From: Carallia brachiata
Lineage: Eukaryota > Streptophyta > Magnoliopsida > Malpighiales > Rhizophoraceae
Assembly: GCA_021464245.1 (NCBI GenBank)
Contig: JADCRB010000118.1
Span: 1,924,056 to 1,988,055 of the forward strand
Direction of reading: 5' to 3'
DNA length: 64,000 nucleotides
Shown: piece after piece, positions 48,074-58,789 of the stretch
Layout of the letters: each line of letters starts with the position of its first letter
How positions within the stretch are numbered: position 1 is the stretch's first letter
The notes under the pieces: generated by a model
Database searches by the model: none
Seen by the model: only the letters and a program-made list of their open reading frames with translations
Told to the model about the DNA's origin: nothing
Program-made: the position numbers and the translations under genes

Positions 48074-49262
48074 AATACATCAAACTGACGTGTCTTCAAT
48101 AATTTTTTTTAAAAATTAAAATCTAAATTTTATCCGTTTGGTCTTAAAATATAAAACGTAGATACTATATAAGATTTGTTAAAAATAACAAAATTTCCTG
48201 AAACTTTTTTTAGAAAAAATATTTTAAAAAATAATATTATATTTAGTGTGTACCCCTTGGCATACACATTGCGTTTACGTATCATTTTTCGATGTATTTC
48301 CACAGCATGTGGCTTTACTTTTAGTAAAATTAAAGTAGATATGCATATATCTGACTCCATCTAGTAGTTTATTTGTATTGTTTTATAAATATAAATAATT
48401 TACATCATTTTAATTACACTTTAAAAATCTCACTAAATATTTCCAAAAAGTATAGACAATTTGAGCATCATTTTATTTTAATTGATTATAATTATTGAGT
48501 ATTATTCACAAAAGACGTAAAAACTCTAACTATATTTATGGACTAATGTCTATAACCTTATTTATTTTTCCGTGTCTCTTAAACATTTTTTCATACATAA
48601 ATACTTTGAAGAAAAAGTCGGCATCTCTGTAGATAGAGTCTTCTACACTGTGGAGTGAGAATATGTTCAAATATACGAGACAATTTCCGTGAACACGTAC
48701 TTTTCTTTATTTTTTTCAGATGTTTTAGTAAATAGAAAGAGAATTACAAATTCGAACAACTGCACAGTGCACGTTTCTAGGTCTCTCCATATGTGTGCTA
48801 TAAAAATAGGCAATATTTTTGATTAATTCGCTTAGATTTACACTCAAATTTAAGATCATTAATTTTAGAGATAATTTGAGTATCACTAAACTATTATCTA
48901 GATTATGGAGTGAGATTTTATGCTAAAGAAGTGAATAAATATCATAATGTTGGCTTCCATCCTAGGAAGAACTTAGTCTTGATGGGCCAAAAAAGATACC
49001 CAGCTAATTGTTTTTATTTTTTTTCCTTTTTGTTAATTGGTCCAAACTGGGAGCCCAACTTAATTTCTTTCAACTCTAAAGACGACTCTAATTTTAATGA
49101 ACTATAACTCACTCATATTGAAAGCTCTGAGCGGGTTGGACCCAGATCATGGGTGTGTAACGGGCTCGGAAACATCCTACAATTGGTGGACCGTGCCAGG
49201 CTTCTGAATACTAGTTAGAACAATATCCATGTTGTTGCCCTTTTATTCATTTTAGTCAAATA
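48074..49262. other. AT-rich intergenic stretch
   Basis: No gene or element could be supported. Overlapping short frames on both strands at 48130-48364 have no family motif. Confidence 0.5.
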
Positions 49263-49278
49263 ATATAATCAGTTCCTA

Positions 49279-49470
49279 ACCAGCAAACGTTAGTGTGGAT
49301 GATATGGATCTGTTACCGTTTAATCAGAAGTCTTGAGTTCAAGTCCCTGAAAATGCAGTCACGGTAAATACTTGTTAGGGGACCTTTGTCATGCTTTGAG
49401 ATCCTGTCTGAATCGGTTTAAATTAGTTGACCTATTGGGCTGGACACTGAACGGTCTCAGACCCAAAAAA
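49279..49470 (+). mobile_element. tRNA-derived SINE, copy 2 (full length)
   Basis: A 192-base element flanked by a perfect 16-base target duplication, ATATAATCAGTTCCTA (49263-49278 and 49471-49486). A GAGTTCAAGTCC B-box-like motif lies about 75 bases in. The body then shows GAGATCCTGTCTGAATCGG and GGGCTGGACACTGAACGGTC, followed by a short A tail. It is the best-preserved of the three copies. Confidence 0.93.
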
Positions 49471-49563
49471 ATATAATCAGTTCCTAGTGAGGGATGAAGA
49501 CATGCAGATCAACAAACACCACGGCGAAACATCTCAGCCATGTCCCAGCAAGGAAGCACATCA

Positions 49564-49985
49564 TTTTTTTTTTTTGGTCAGTGTGGAGGCTTATAAGCCT
49601 AACAAATAGCTAAATACAAACATCTCGGAGCCAACAAACCCCCAAACTATCCTACTACAAGAGTTGCTTTACCTCACTTGAAGAGTCGTTGAACACATGG
49701 AGCCCCCATCCCTTTCGATATGCATTCCCCGCTAATCCATCTACCACAAAATTGCCCTCTCTATAAATATGCTTGAGGTGCACACACCAATCCCTTTTAA
49801 GTAGTTCTTGACAGCTAACAATTAAATTTGAACGAGGATGAGTAGCAGGAACACCATCCACGGCACACTGCAAAGCCTGCCTTGAATCAACTTCAAATTG
49901 AATCTTTCGAAACCCCTAATTCTAAGCCATGTCAAGGCCACTGTGAATGCCCCATGGCGCTGCCATGAAGGCAGAGCACCGGACC
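49564..49985 (-). mobile_element. 3' end of a LINE: RNase H remnant with poly(A) tail
   Basis: On the minus strand, a frame ending at 49655 encodes the C-terminal part of an RNase H domain of the RVT_3 type: RKIQFEVDSRQALQC, then HLKHIYREGNFVVDGLAGNA, with the conserved Asp and the GNxxxDxLA motif. The sequence upstream to about 49985 continues in a shifted frame with stops. About 80 bases past the stop lies an A run (T run at 49565-49577 on the plus strand), as expected for a LINE tail. Only the last 400 bases survive, so it is inactive. Confidence 0.78.
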
Positions 49986-52900
49986 AAAAAAATTCTTAGA
50001 TAACTATTGATAACAAAAATAAAAAATGGGGTCAATCTCGAAATAAGAAATGGGCCAAGATACCCAAATGAGGACTGGGCCTTCTATTTTTGTATGCTTA
50101 ATTGACTTTGATTAAAGTTGGAACTACATGACCAAAAAAAAAAAAAAGTTGGAACTCGATATCTTTAGTTTTTTTTTTTAAATATTCCGAAAGAGTGAGA
50201 GTGTAATTTACCATCAGTAAGAATTGGGATTTAACTGGATAAAAAAACAAAGAAAGGAAAGAATTCGGATTCCAGAAAAAAAAAAAAAAAAGAGGATTTG
50301 AGTTCAAACCTAAAGCTTTAGTTTATAATACGACCATAATACTACCTACAGAATGCAAATAACCAAATGTCAGCGTTAAATTTGCACGGTGCAATCGTTT
50401 GCATTTAGTTGCTATTCATTCACTTCTTCATCAAAACACAATAGGAAGGTTATTTTTAGCTCTAGGCCTCTCCTTCATCATTTCCCATCTTTCAACCATT
50501 AGGCTACCATTTTAAAAGACAAAAAAAAAAGATAAAACTTGGAATCATGTTCCGATCAGTGTCATTCCAAGGATAACATTTCAGCTTAGTAGCATGTCAA
50601 ACATGTCCACATCTCGGAGCATAACAAAGGAACATAAAAAATCGACTTCCTCACAGGATACCTTAGCGGTGATATTATGCCCGCAAATTTGTGGCTTTAA
50701 ACTAAAGAATCTGCCAAATAGAAAAATGAAATGAAAATATTAAACGGAGGACTATTTGATTATGTACCCAACTGGTTTTGTAAACATCAAAATCGAAACT
50801 TATATTTCATAAAAATTTAAACATTACAAACTTTCAACTTCCCTTAAAAAAATTTCGCTCTGAGCCAACCATATGACACGACTTTTTACAATTAGGCCGA
50901 ATCCAGGCTCGTCACCGCTCATCAAAGCTTCCTATATTGGCATCTATCATGTCAAATGACTCAAATTACGCAGGAATAGTCCATGGGAAGAGTACAGAAG
51001 TAATGTAAGACTTTTCGATCGGAAAGTGTTAGGAGACCTTTTTTTTAATAATATAAATAATTAACGATTAATCAGTTAATTGTTAAAGATAACAAAGAGG
51101 ATGAGTCAATGACACTATACAGGATGTAAGCATCCGATCCCATCTAATTTTTTTTTTAAAAGTATTAAGAGACCTTTTTTTTTTTTTTTTCAGAAGAGTG
51201 TTTTGTAAGTATATTAATTATTGTATCTATGGGTTGAGATTTTAATAATTTTATTTGAATATCTCATTTAGCCACTCTTATAGAAGCAGACTCATACTCG
51301 AATACTGATAAGTTAGAATGAATTTATTTCACACTCAACTACAGTATTTATGAATCTGAAATTTTGTTGTTGGGCACTGAAGATAAATTCTATTTAATTG
51401 GAGCTGACACTAATAAGTAGACTTGAATTTAGATTAATAACGAAAAAAATACATTAAATACTATTAAACTATTACTAAAAGTATTAGAAGACTCGAACAA
51501 GAAAGTCCCACGATGTCATGTCTAATTAGCCCATAAAATGCCATAACTGAGTTGCACAAAGAGTTAAAGTCTCGTTAACGCATGACATAAACCGACTAAC
51601 AAAACTTTACTTTTGGGGATTTCTTTCAAAATTTGTTAACAAGCATAACTTCATCTCAATTCGTATAAAGATATTTTTTTCTCGACAATTCAGTTTCTTT
51701 GAACGAAGTGTTTTTTCATTTTTTCATTAACACATAAATTGTTTATGCAAAGAACTCACAATCTGAACATTGATGTGTTTACATGATTTTACCTACATAA
51801 AATACAGAAGATACCGAAAATCTTCTACTTGCCACCACCATATTTTTCTGATGACATAAAAGGGGTGAATAAAAATACAAGTAGATACTCTCATGAGAGG
51901 TGCATTAGGGGCACCACTAAAACTCCCACTTGTAGTTCTATTAACAAGTGATTTAATAATTTTTATGATAAATGAAGAATTTAGAATTTCATGAGTTAAA
52001 AGGGACAGTGTCAAGTTTGAATTCATTTCGCTTTTTAAGTTAGAATCGTAATAATAGAGTGTAGTGCTAATAACTACATAATTTGCTTTTGCTTCCTAAG
52101 AATCAATTCTCAGGAATTATTATATGAGCGCATCTAGGGGTGACGCGCATGGATAATGAAACGTAGCCAAGGACAAAAACGTGAACAGAGATTCCAAATT
52201 CTATCACATCGACATCAAACATTATATAAATTTTTTTAATTTAATATTTTTTATAATTTAATAATTTACACTAATATGTCTATATTGCTTGTCTTTTTCA
52301 TAAATCATTTCTCAAAAAAAAAATTATTAACAAGAATACAAAATCAAAGCGAGAAAAGTCAAAAACTAATAAAAACGTGAATCCAAATGCAAAGTTTATC
52401 TATCTGCACGTAGCAACTATTCAATTTTTTATTGAAAGGATGAGTTCCAAACTCCTTTTCTAAGTCAATAAAAAGCCAATCTTTTGACAGCTAACCACAC
52501 GTAGCCATCAAAGATGGCAAATGCCTTCCAAATTTCAATCGCAGCCAACCTTTGACTCGGCCCCACCACCACCATATTACTTCTTCTTTTTATTATTATT
52601 ATTTTTAATTTAATTACAGAGCCTTTAAATAAATACAGTTTAAATAAAGATCCACTTTATTCCATTATAATAGTTTAACATTATTAAAAAACATAAATAT
52701 TACAAATAACAATTATAATTATATTATATATTATATTGTCTTTACTGTTTGTAATTTCTCTCTTTATAACATTTTTTGCTTTTTTTCCCATCTTGCTTGT
52801 GATTACATCCACATTTAACTGTTGTTTGCGTGCTTATGTAATTTTTTTTATCTTAATGGTGAGATTGATTTTGTTGTTAGAAAAGAATTAGAAAGGAAAT

Positions 52901-53100
52901 TTAGATTTCCCAAAGATTTTTCATTATTTGAGAAGCATAAGAAAAAATTTGAAAAAAAAATTGTCAAATCAATTAAAATTTTTTTTAAAAAAATTAAAAA
53001 TATAATAACCATAATAATTCTAATATATTCTAATAATTATAATAATATTTTATAATTTTAACTTAATTTTTAATTATTTATAAATATTTTTATAATTTTA
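49986..53100. other. Gene-free AT-rich stretch
   Basis: Several A/T homopolymers and AT-rich runs; no coding frame with family motifs. Nothing beyond that could be supported. Confidence 0.5.
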
Positions 53101-53391
53101 TTTATGTACTTTTTTTTTTCTCACCAAAATCTCCCGTCGAATACTCCATAAAAGTAATGCGGGTCAACTTTGGTACGCATCTGCAACAAATTGTAGGTCC
53201 AAAACCCCACATGGGCATGACCAACAATCTTCACAAAAAGACATGCAATAATTGACCAATTTGTCTCCATTACAAGACAAGAGCAGATACAACATAAGAT
53301 TCTATCCATAGAAAACAATCAGCATTGTTGAACTGACAAAATTAGGAAAAAAAAAAAAAACAGCTTAAGAACTTATTTATGTGACAGACAC

Positions 53392-53428
<37 letters not shown>

Positions 53429-53646
53429 GGAACTACTACCAGCTTGGATACTCTAACAGGTTTATTAGCCCAAACTGTGATAAAGATACCTGCTAGCTAT
53501 CTAGATTCTAGACCTACAAAGACAAGGATGCTGTAAGCAGCAACAGTTCTTTAGACACTGAGCCTTCTGACTGGGATTGCGCAGCAGCCACATCCAAAAA
53601 CAGATTCTCCATCCAAGAACAAAAGGGTTTCTTCCATATCAGTAAC
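53101..53646 (-). other. 3' UTR and downstream region of the EIN3-like gene
   Basis: More balanced composition than the DNA to its left, ending at the EIN3 stop codon. It carries an ATA trinucleotide run (53392-53428). A small frame at 53121-53318 has a KVDP phrase but no further support as a gene. Confidence 0.45.
53392..53428. repeat. (ATA)n microsatellite
   Basis: Twelve or so ATA units, in the region 3' of the EIN3-like gene. Confidence 0.95.
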
Positions 53647-55512
53647 TTAACATTGTGACTGGAACCAGATTGAAACATCCTGCTGCTTTGGCACAGCTGC
53701 AGCATCCATTGCTAATCCCTCCAAATCATCTTTGAAATCAAAGGATGCCAAATCGAAAGATGAACCAAACATCGTGTTGAAGCCATTGTTGTTTTGATTG
53801 GACTCGAATGGAGAATTCAAAGCTTTAAACCTGTCAAATTGACTTCCTTCCTGTGGAAACATTGGATGGTTGTTGCTCACGTTGGACTCCACAAAGATAT
53901 TTCCCTCCATCAGATTGCCTTGACCATGAAAGTAAGGTCCTTGTTGGTGTTGGATTTTCGGTTGAAAAAGATTGTGACCTTCTGTGACAGCAATGGTACT
54001 AGAATTGGCGTTCTTGTTGCCCTGTATGTTAGTGTCATACATTGACATAAGCTCACTAATAATCTTTTGTCCATCTTCAGGAACACCTGATAATAGGTCA
54101 AAGGAAGATGGACCGGAGTTTCCCAATGGAGGAGCCGGCTTGGATTGGATACCGGGTTGAGGAAAGATAACAGGCTTAACTTCATTGATGTGGAAATTTG
54201 AGCCTCCAAACTCAAGAGAAGTGTTTCTGTACGGACAAGTCAGCTGATGATTGTCCCTAGCAGTCCTGTCATGGAATCCCGAGAAGCTGGCTGCAAGGAC
54301 ATTGAAAGAACTCACATGTATAGATCTTCTGATCCATCATCAAGTTCATATCGCTGGACAGTTTTCTCTTTCGAATAAAATCCACGTTGGCAATAACTTC
54401 CTCCTTAAATGGATAGGGCTGCTGTCGAAGCGACAGCCTCTCCCTGACAGTCTCCATCCCCAGATTGGAAGAACTGAGATTCTCAGGTTTGACATCTTGC
54501 ACATCAAAGTTTGTTTCATCCTCAGCCCCTTCCACATCATACTCGCTGCAATCATTAACAATGAAAGACCCACTTCCTCCAGCCGATGCAGAGGTGGGCA
54601 GGAATCAGGGTAAAGCTCTCGGGCCAATTTCTCCTCTTGGTTGATAATTGCAAGCCAAGTAGCACTCTCCTTGGCTGTCATCTTATCCTGCAAGCACTTA
54701 GACTGCCTCACAAGCTTGCGAATCTTAGCAATATCGGGAGACATGTGCTTAATCACCGCTGTGAGAACACCCACCTTCCAAGCCTTCTTCAAGTCATGAG
54801 GCTTCTTGTATGGTGGAGGTCCTTGATCCTTAGGTAAACCCAATTGAGGCCACCAGTCCTCAGCTCCAGCAGGCCACCATGGTGGAGGAACGCCTTTCTC
54901 CAGTGGAAATCGCCTCTGAGGAGGGTCACAATGCTGCATCAATGCTGATAATAAAGAACCCAGGGTGGTATCTTGAAGCTCCTGCAAGGTGTGTGGGGTT
55001 GGACCGATTGAATTACAACCCTCATTCGTGCCTGGAATTGAATTGTCTGCCTGGTACTTTGCTATGGCAGCTGGTCCGTTTCTATCAAATCTGACTTTAT
55101 CCTTCCACCATTCTCGAAGATTATCAGATGCTCCAGTCACTGGCTTCCCTTTCTCCGGGATAATACCATAAACAAAACCCTGTGCCTTACAAACTTCCAT
55201 CATTTTCAACATGTACTTCAGGATCCCGTCTTGTGCCCTTGACATCTTCTTCCTCCGAGCCTGCTCCTGGGACTGCCGCTGCTTAGCCATGTCAATCCCT
55301 TCCTTACTTTTGTTCTGTTCTTTCCGCCTTTTGATACGCATTTTGTACCTCCACATCCTCCGCTCAAGCTCATCAACATCAGTCTCCTCGTCGCTATAAT
55401 CATCCTCCACAGTAGCCTCCGGTTCAGCTTGCGGTACAGGAAAGTCTCCTTCTCCGAGAGTAGCAGAGAAGAGATCCATATCAGCACAAAATGCCATCTC
55501 ATCAAACATCAT
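53647..55512 (-). CDS. EIL: EIN3/EIL transcription factor (ethylene signalling)
   Basis: A nuclear transcription factor that activates ethylene-response genes such as ERF1. The coding region has no intron, as usual for the family, and gives about 621 residues when two slips are bridged. The start [15 protein letters not shown] at 55512 matches EIN3; an in-frame ATG 33 bases upstream is less likely. Visible blocks are an acidic region ([19 protein letters not shown]), the basic [12 protein letters not shown], the DNA-binding core ([20 protein letters not shown], the [16 protein letters not shown] region, [17 protein letters not shown], then [16 protein letters not shown]) and the tail ending near KQQDVSIWF. 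Near 54589-54592 the frame loses one base, just after CPPL. Near 54278-54284 it shifts again (one extra G or two lost bases) before [18 protein letters not shown]. Both sides of each slip are conserved, so I read the gene as functional in the plant. Confidence 0.95.
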
Positions 55513-55656
55513 CGTACTCCCGGAATGATATCCCCCAAGTTTCAAAATTTTGGGAAGGATCTGTTAAGGGTTTCAGCCACCAAATTTCAAATCAAGAACT
55601 CAGTCTTCAGAGACCACCAGACTTGGAAATTCTCAGCCTTTTCAAATCTGCAGACA

Positions 55657-55658
55657 TA

Positions 55659-55690
<32 letters not shown>
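55657..55690. repeat. (AT)n(AC)n compound microsatellite
   Basis: AT dinucleotides pass into ACACACAC within the EIN3 leader intron, close to the acceptor. Confidence 0.93.
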
Positions 55691-55691
<1 letters not shown>

Positions 55692-56253
55692 AAGATTAAA
55701 AAATCAACAGCAATTGACAGTCTGTTTTTTCATTTACTGAAAAACTAAATTATACATCCAAAACATCAACCAGGTATCTTTATATAGCAGACAAAATGAT
55801 TCCATTCAATCTTCTAATAATAAAGCATAAATTCCCAGAAAAAAAGAAAAGAAACCATGAAAGTATTTTTCGTCTTAAAAACGCACCCACTTTTTCATTA
55901 AAAGAATCAAAAAGGGGTAGAGAAGCAAAACACAGAATTCATACATGATGAAAGACATATTCTTTCATACATAATAAAAAAAAGATGAAAATAGTTAAGG
56001 AAGGATCATTTGAGTGACCTAATAAACCAGTTAAATCTCCTGAGCAAATCCATCATCAACTAGACTAACCAGATCCCACCCATGTAAGACCAACTGGAGG
56101 AAGACTTTCAGGGAAAACTGGCTGGTAAGAAAATTTCCATGTTTTTCCAGCAAAAAGGTTATGTTAAAGGACAGCAGGGATTAAAAAAAAAAAAGTCTCA
56201 TAATGAGGTCGGTTTGGATCTAACACAAACACAAAAACTCAATTATTCCAAGT

Positions 56254-56570
56254 CCAACCTCAAAACCCGAATCAAAAACTAGGGGAAAAAAAAACGGAGA
56301 ATCACAAAGGAAAATTCGAAATATCAGAAATCCAGTAAACAAAACAAGGAACTAACAAAAACCCCATGTCAGCAAAAGTCCCCAAAAAAGACTCAAACAA
56401 AAAAAAAAATTCAACCTCAAAACCCAAATCACAAAAGGTAGGAAAAAAAAAAAACAGAGAATCGCAAAGGAAAATTCGAAATATCAGAAATCCAGCAAAC
56501 AAAACAAGGAACTAACATAAACCCCATGTCAGCAAAAATCCACAAAAAAGACGAAAACAAGAAATCCAAA
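56254..56570. repeat. Tandem duplication of about 158 bases in the EIN3 leader intron
   Basis: The segment starting CCAACCTCAAAACCC at 56254 is repeated from 56411. Shared blocks include GGAAAATTCGAAATATCAG and AACCCCATGTCAGCAAAA. The copies are about 90 percent alike by eye and differ mostly in A-run length. Confidence 0.9.
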
Positions 56571-56620
56571 TCCCGATAGAAGAAACATAGTATCAGAGAA
56601 CCAAAAAACAAGATCTTTAC

Positions 56621-56880
56621 CGCTAAAGCTAGGAAATTGATCTTAGCCCACTATTCCCACGTCAATCCTACAGCAAAAAGACTGCTCCTTTCCTCAATTT
56701 CAGCAACAGATAGATATAGAGAGAGAGAGAGAGGAGAGAAGATGGGGGGCTGTGACCATAAGAGAGGAGGCCTCGGCGGCTGTGCAAGTGGGAGGAGGTG
56801 GAGGTAGTGGTGGTGGGACAAATCAAAGCAAAGGGACACTTATTATTATTTAAAGAAAAACAAGAGGAGAGAGAGAGAGA
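56621..56880 (-). promoter_or_regulatory. First leader exon and core promoter region of the EIN3-like gene
   Basis: GA- and CT-rich DNA (GAGAGA runs at 56719-56733 and 56868-56881) directly upstream of the leader intron, the usual look of a plant 5' UTR/core promoter. The transcription start cannot be fixed. Confidence 0.5.
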
Positions 56881-57114
56881 GCAGAAAACAGGAAAGAGGA
56901 AAGGTCAGGTTAATCCAATCCAATCCAAGCCCTGGGAGTAGCCGTTTTTAGAGAGTTAACATTTAAGACAGAAGGCAGCGTGGGGTCCGTGTCTTTTGTC
57001 TGAAATCTGAATCTCACTACTAGTAGTCCCTTATCCTTTCAAGCAAGCCCCTCCTCCATTTGTGTCCAAGTTCAACATCCAAAACAAAACAAAACATGCT
57101 AATGTGTTGTTCAA

Positions 57115-57137
57115 ATATATATATATATATATATATC
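57115..57137. repeat. (AT)n microsatellite
   Basis: An AT dinucleotide run at the start of the repeat-rich region. Confidence 0.93.
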
Positions 57138-58653
57138 ATGCCAATGGAAATGTAATGTGAAACAAGTTCAAATTTTTAAAATTTTAACATGGAAAAAGGG
57201 GTTTGAACTAAATTAAGAAATAAATCTTAATACAATAAGTGTAGATGCATAGACTCTATTGTATCTGATTTTACATGCGATTCTACTTGATCTCATAAAA
57301 ATGATTTGCCGTGTAATTTGAATTTTGTTTGATGAGTTTATTAAATAATTTTAGTTTTGAATCGCGATTGTAACGACTTTACTTTTTAAAACAAATAATT
57401 TAATATTAGTCTAACATAATAAATGGTTTGTTAGTTTTGCTGACATCACGCAACCCTCGCTCTTTATTCGGGTTCAAGACAAATAGAGTTATGGTATCTA
57501 TTTAATACGGTAAAGAAAAATTTCTTTCCTCACCTCTTTGCATGGTAACAAGGTTTTCAATTCATTTACTTAATAGAAAAACAATTGTGTTAATATTGCC
57601 CTATTTAGACAATTAATAAATGGTATGGTTATCAACAATATTTTAATTTGCTTCATTTTCTTACAAATACTTTATGTGAAATTAGATTATTTCCATCTTT
57701 ACTTTTAGCAGTTAGTATGATATTACTTTTTTTTTTTTTTTGACCAAAAGGTAGTATGATATTACTTGATGTTCAATGTTAAAATACCGTAATCGTGGAT
57801 GCCCGACATATTAATTTTCAGTGACATAATTTATATGTCACATCGATTTTATGGTTTAAGATTTAATGTTGCAATTATTTGATTTATAAACTTTTTTAGA
57901 TTATGTTAGCTGGTACATTATTTATATGTCATGTCAGTTTTACGGTTTAAGATCTCATATTGCAGTTATTTGATTTATAAACTTGTTTTAGATTATGTTA
58001 GCCGGTACAATATACACAAAATGATGCCTATTCAGTAATCAAAACAAATAAAATAATATTAATAAGCCATGCAAACAAGATACCTCTTTAAGGTACCTGA
58101 TTTATTTATTTAATATTATTATTACTGATTATTATTAGTGATTGCAGATTTTTGATTACTAATTCTACTACAGACCCTTATCCTTTCAAGTAAGCCCCTC
58201 TCCCCCATTTGTGCCCAGGTTCAACAAACAAACAAATAACATGCTAGTAAATAATTTGGTATGGTTATCAACAATATTTTAATTTGCTTCATTTTCTTAC
58301 AAATATTTTATGGTGAAATTAGATTATTTCTATCTTCACTTTTACCAGGTAATATGATATTACTTGATGCTATGTTAAAATACTGTAATCACAGATGCCC
58401 AATATATCAATTTGGAGTTACATTATTTATATTTCATATCAGTTTTATGGTTTAAGATCTCATATTGCAGTTATTTGATTTATAATCTTGTTTTAGATTA
58501 TGTTAGCTGGTACATTATTTACATGTCATGCCGGTTTTACGGTTTAAGATCTCGTATTGCAGTTATTTGATTCATAAACTTGTTTTAGATTATGTTAGCT
58601 GGTACATTATTTTTAGACACAAAATGATGCTTATTTGGTAATCAAAACAAATA

Positions 58654-58789
58654 ATTTTTTTTTTGTTTGAGACCGTCCAGTATTCAGTCTAATGAATTGA
58701 CTAATCTGGACCGACTCGAACAGAATTTCAAAGGGTGGTAAAAATTTCTCAACAAATATTTAACGCGACTGTATTAACAAGACTCAAAC
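58654..58789 (-). mobile_element. tRNA-derived SINE, copy 3 (5'-truncated)
   Basis: On the minus strand it matches copies 1 and 2 from the GAGTTTGAGTC B-box-like point to the end (GACTGAATACTGGACGGTCTC) and finishes in an A tail. A 12-base duplication TCAAAACAAATA flanks it (58642-58653 and 58790-58801). The tRNA-like head is missing, consistent with incomplete reverse transcription. Confidence 0.9.

Larger units (their letters stand above)
55648..56620 (-). other. 5'-UTR intron of the EIN3-like gene
   Basis: Acceptor CTGCAG next to 55647 and donor GTAAAG next to 56621 on the minus strand bound an intron of about 970 bases. It contains an AT/AC microsatellite (about 55657-55690) and a tandem duplication of about 158 bases. 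EIN3 genes commonly have a leader intron. Confidence 0.65.

Noticed and set aside
53121..53318. Possible flavin-oxidase-like fragment (a KVDP phrase) downstream of EIN3
   Set aside because: The match is only a few residues; the frame lacks any other family feature.
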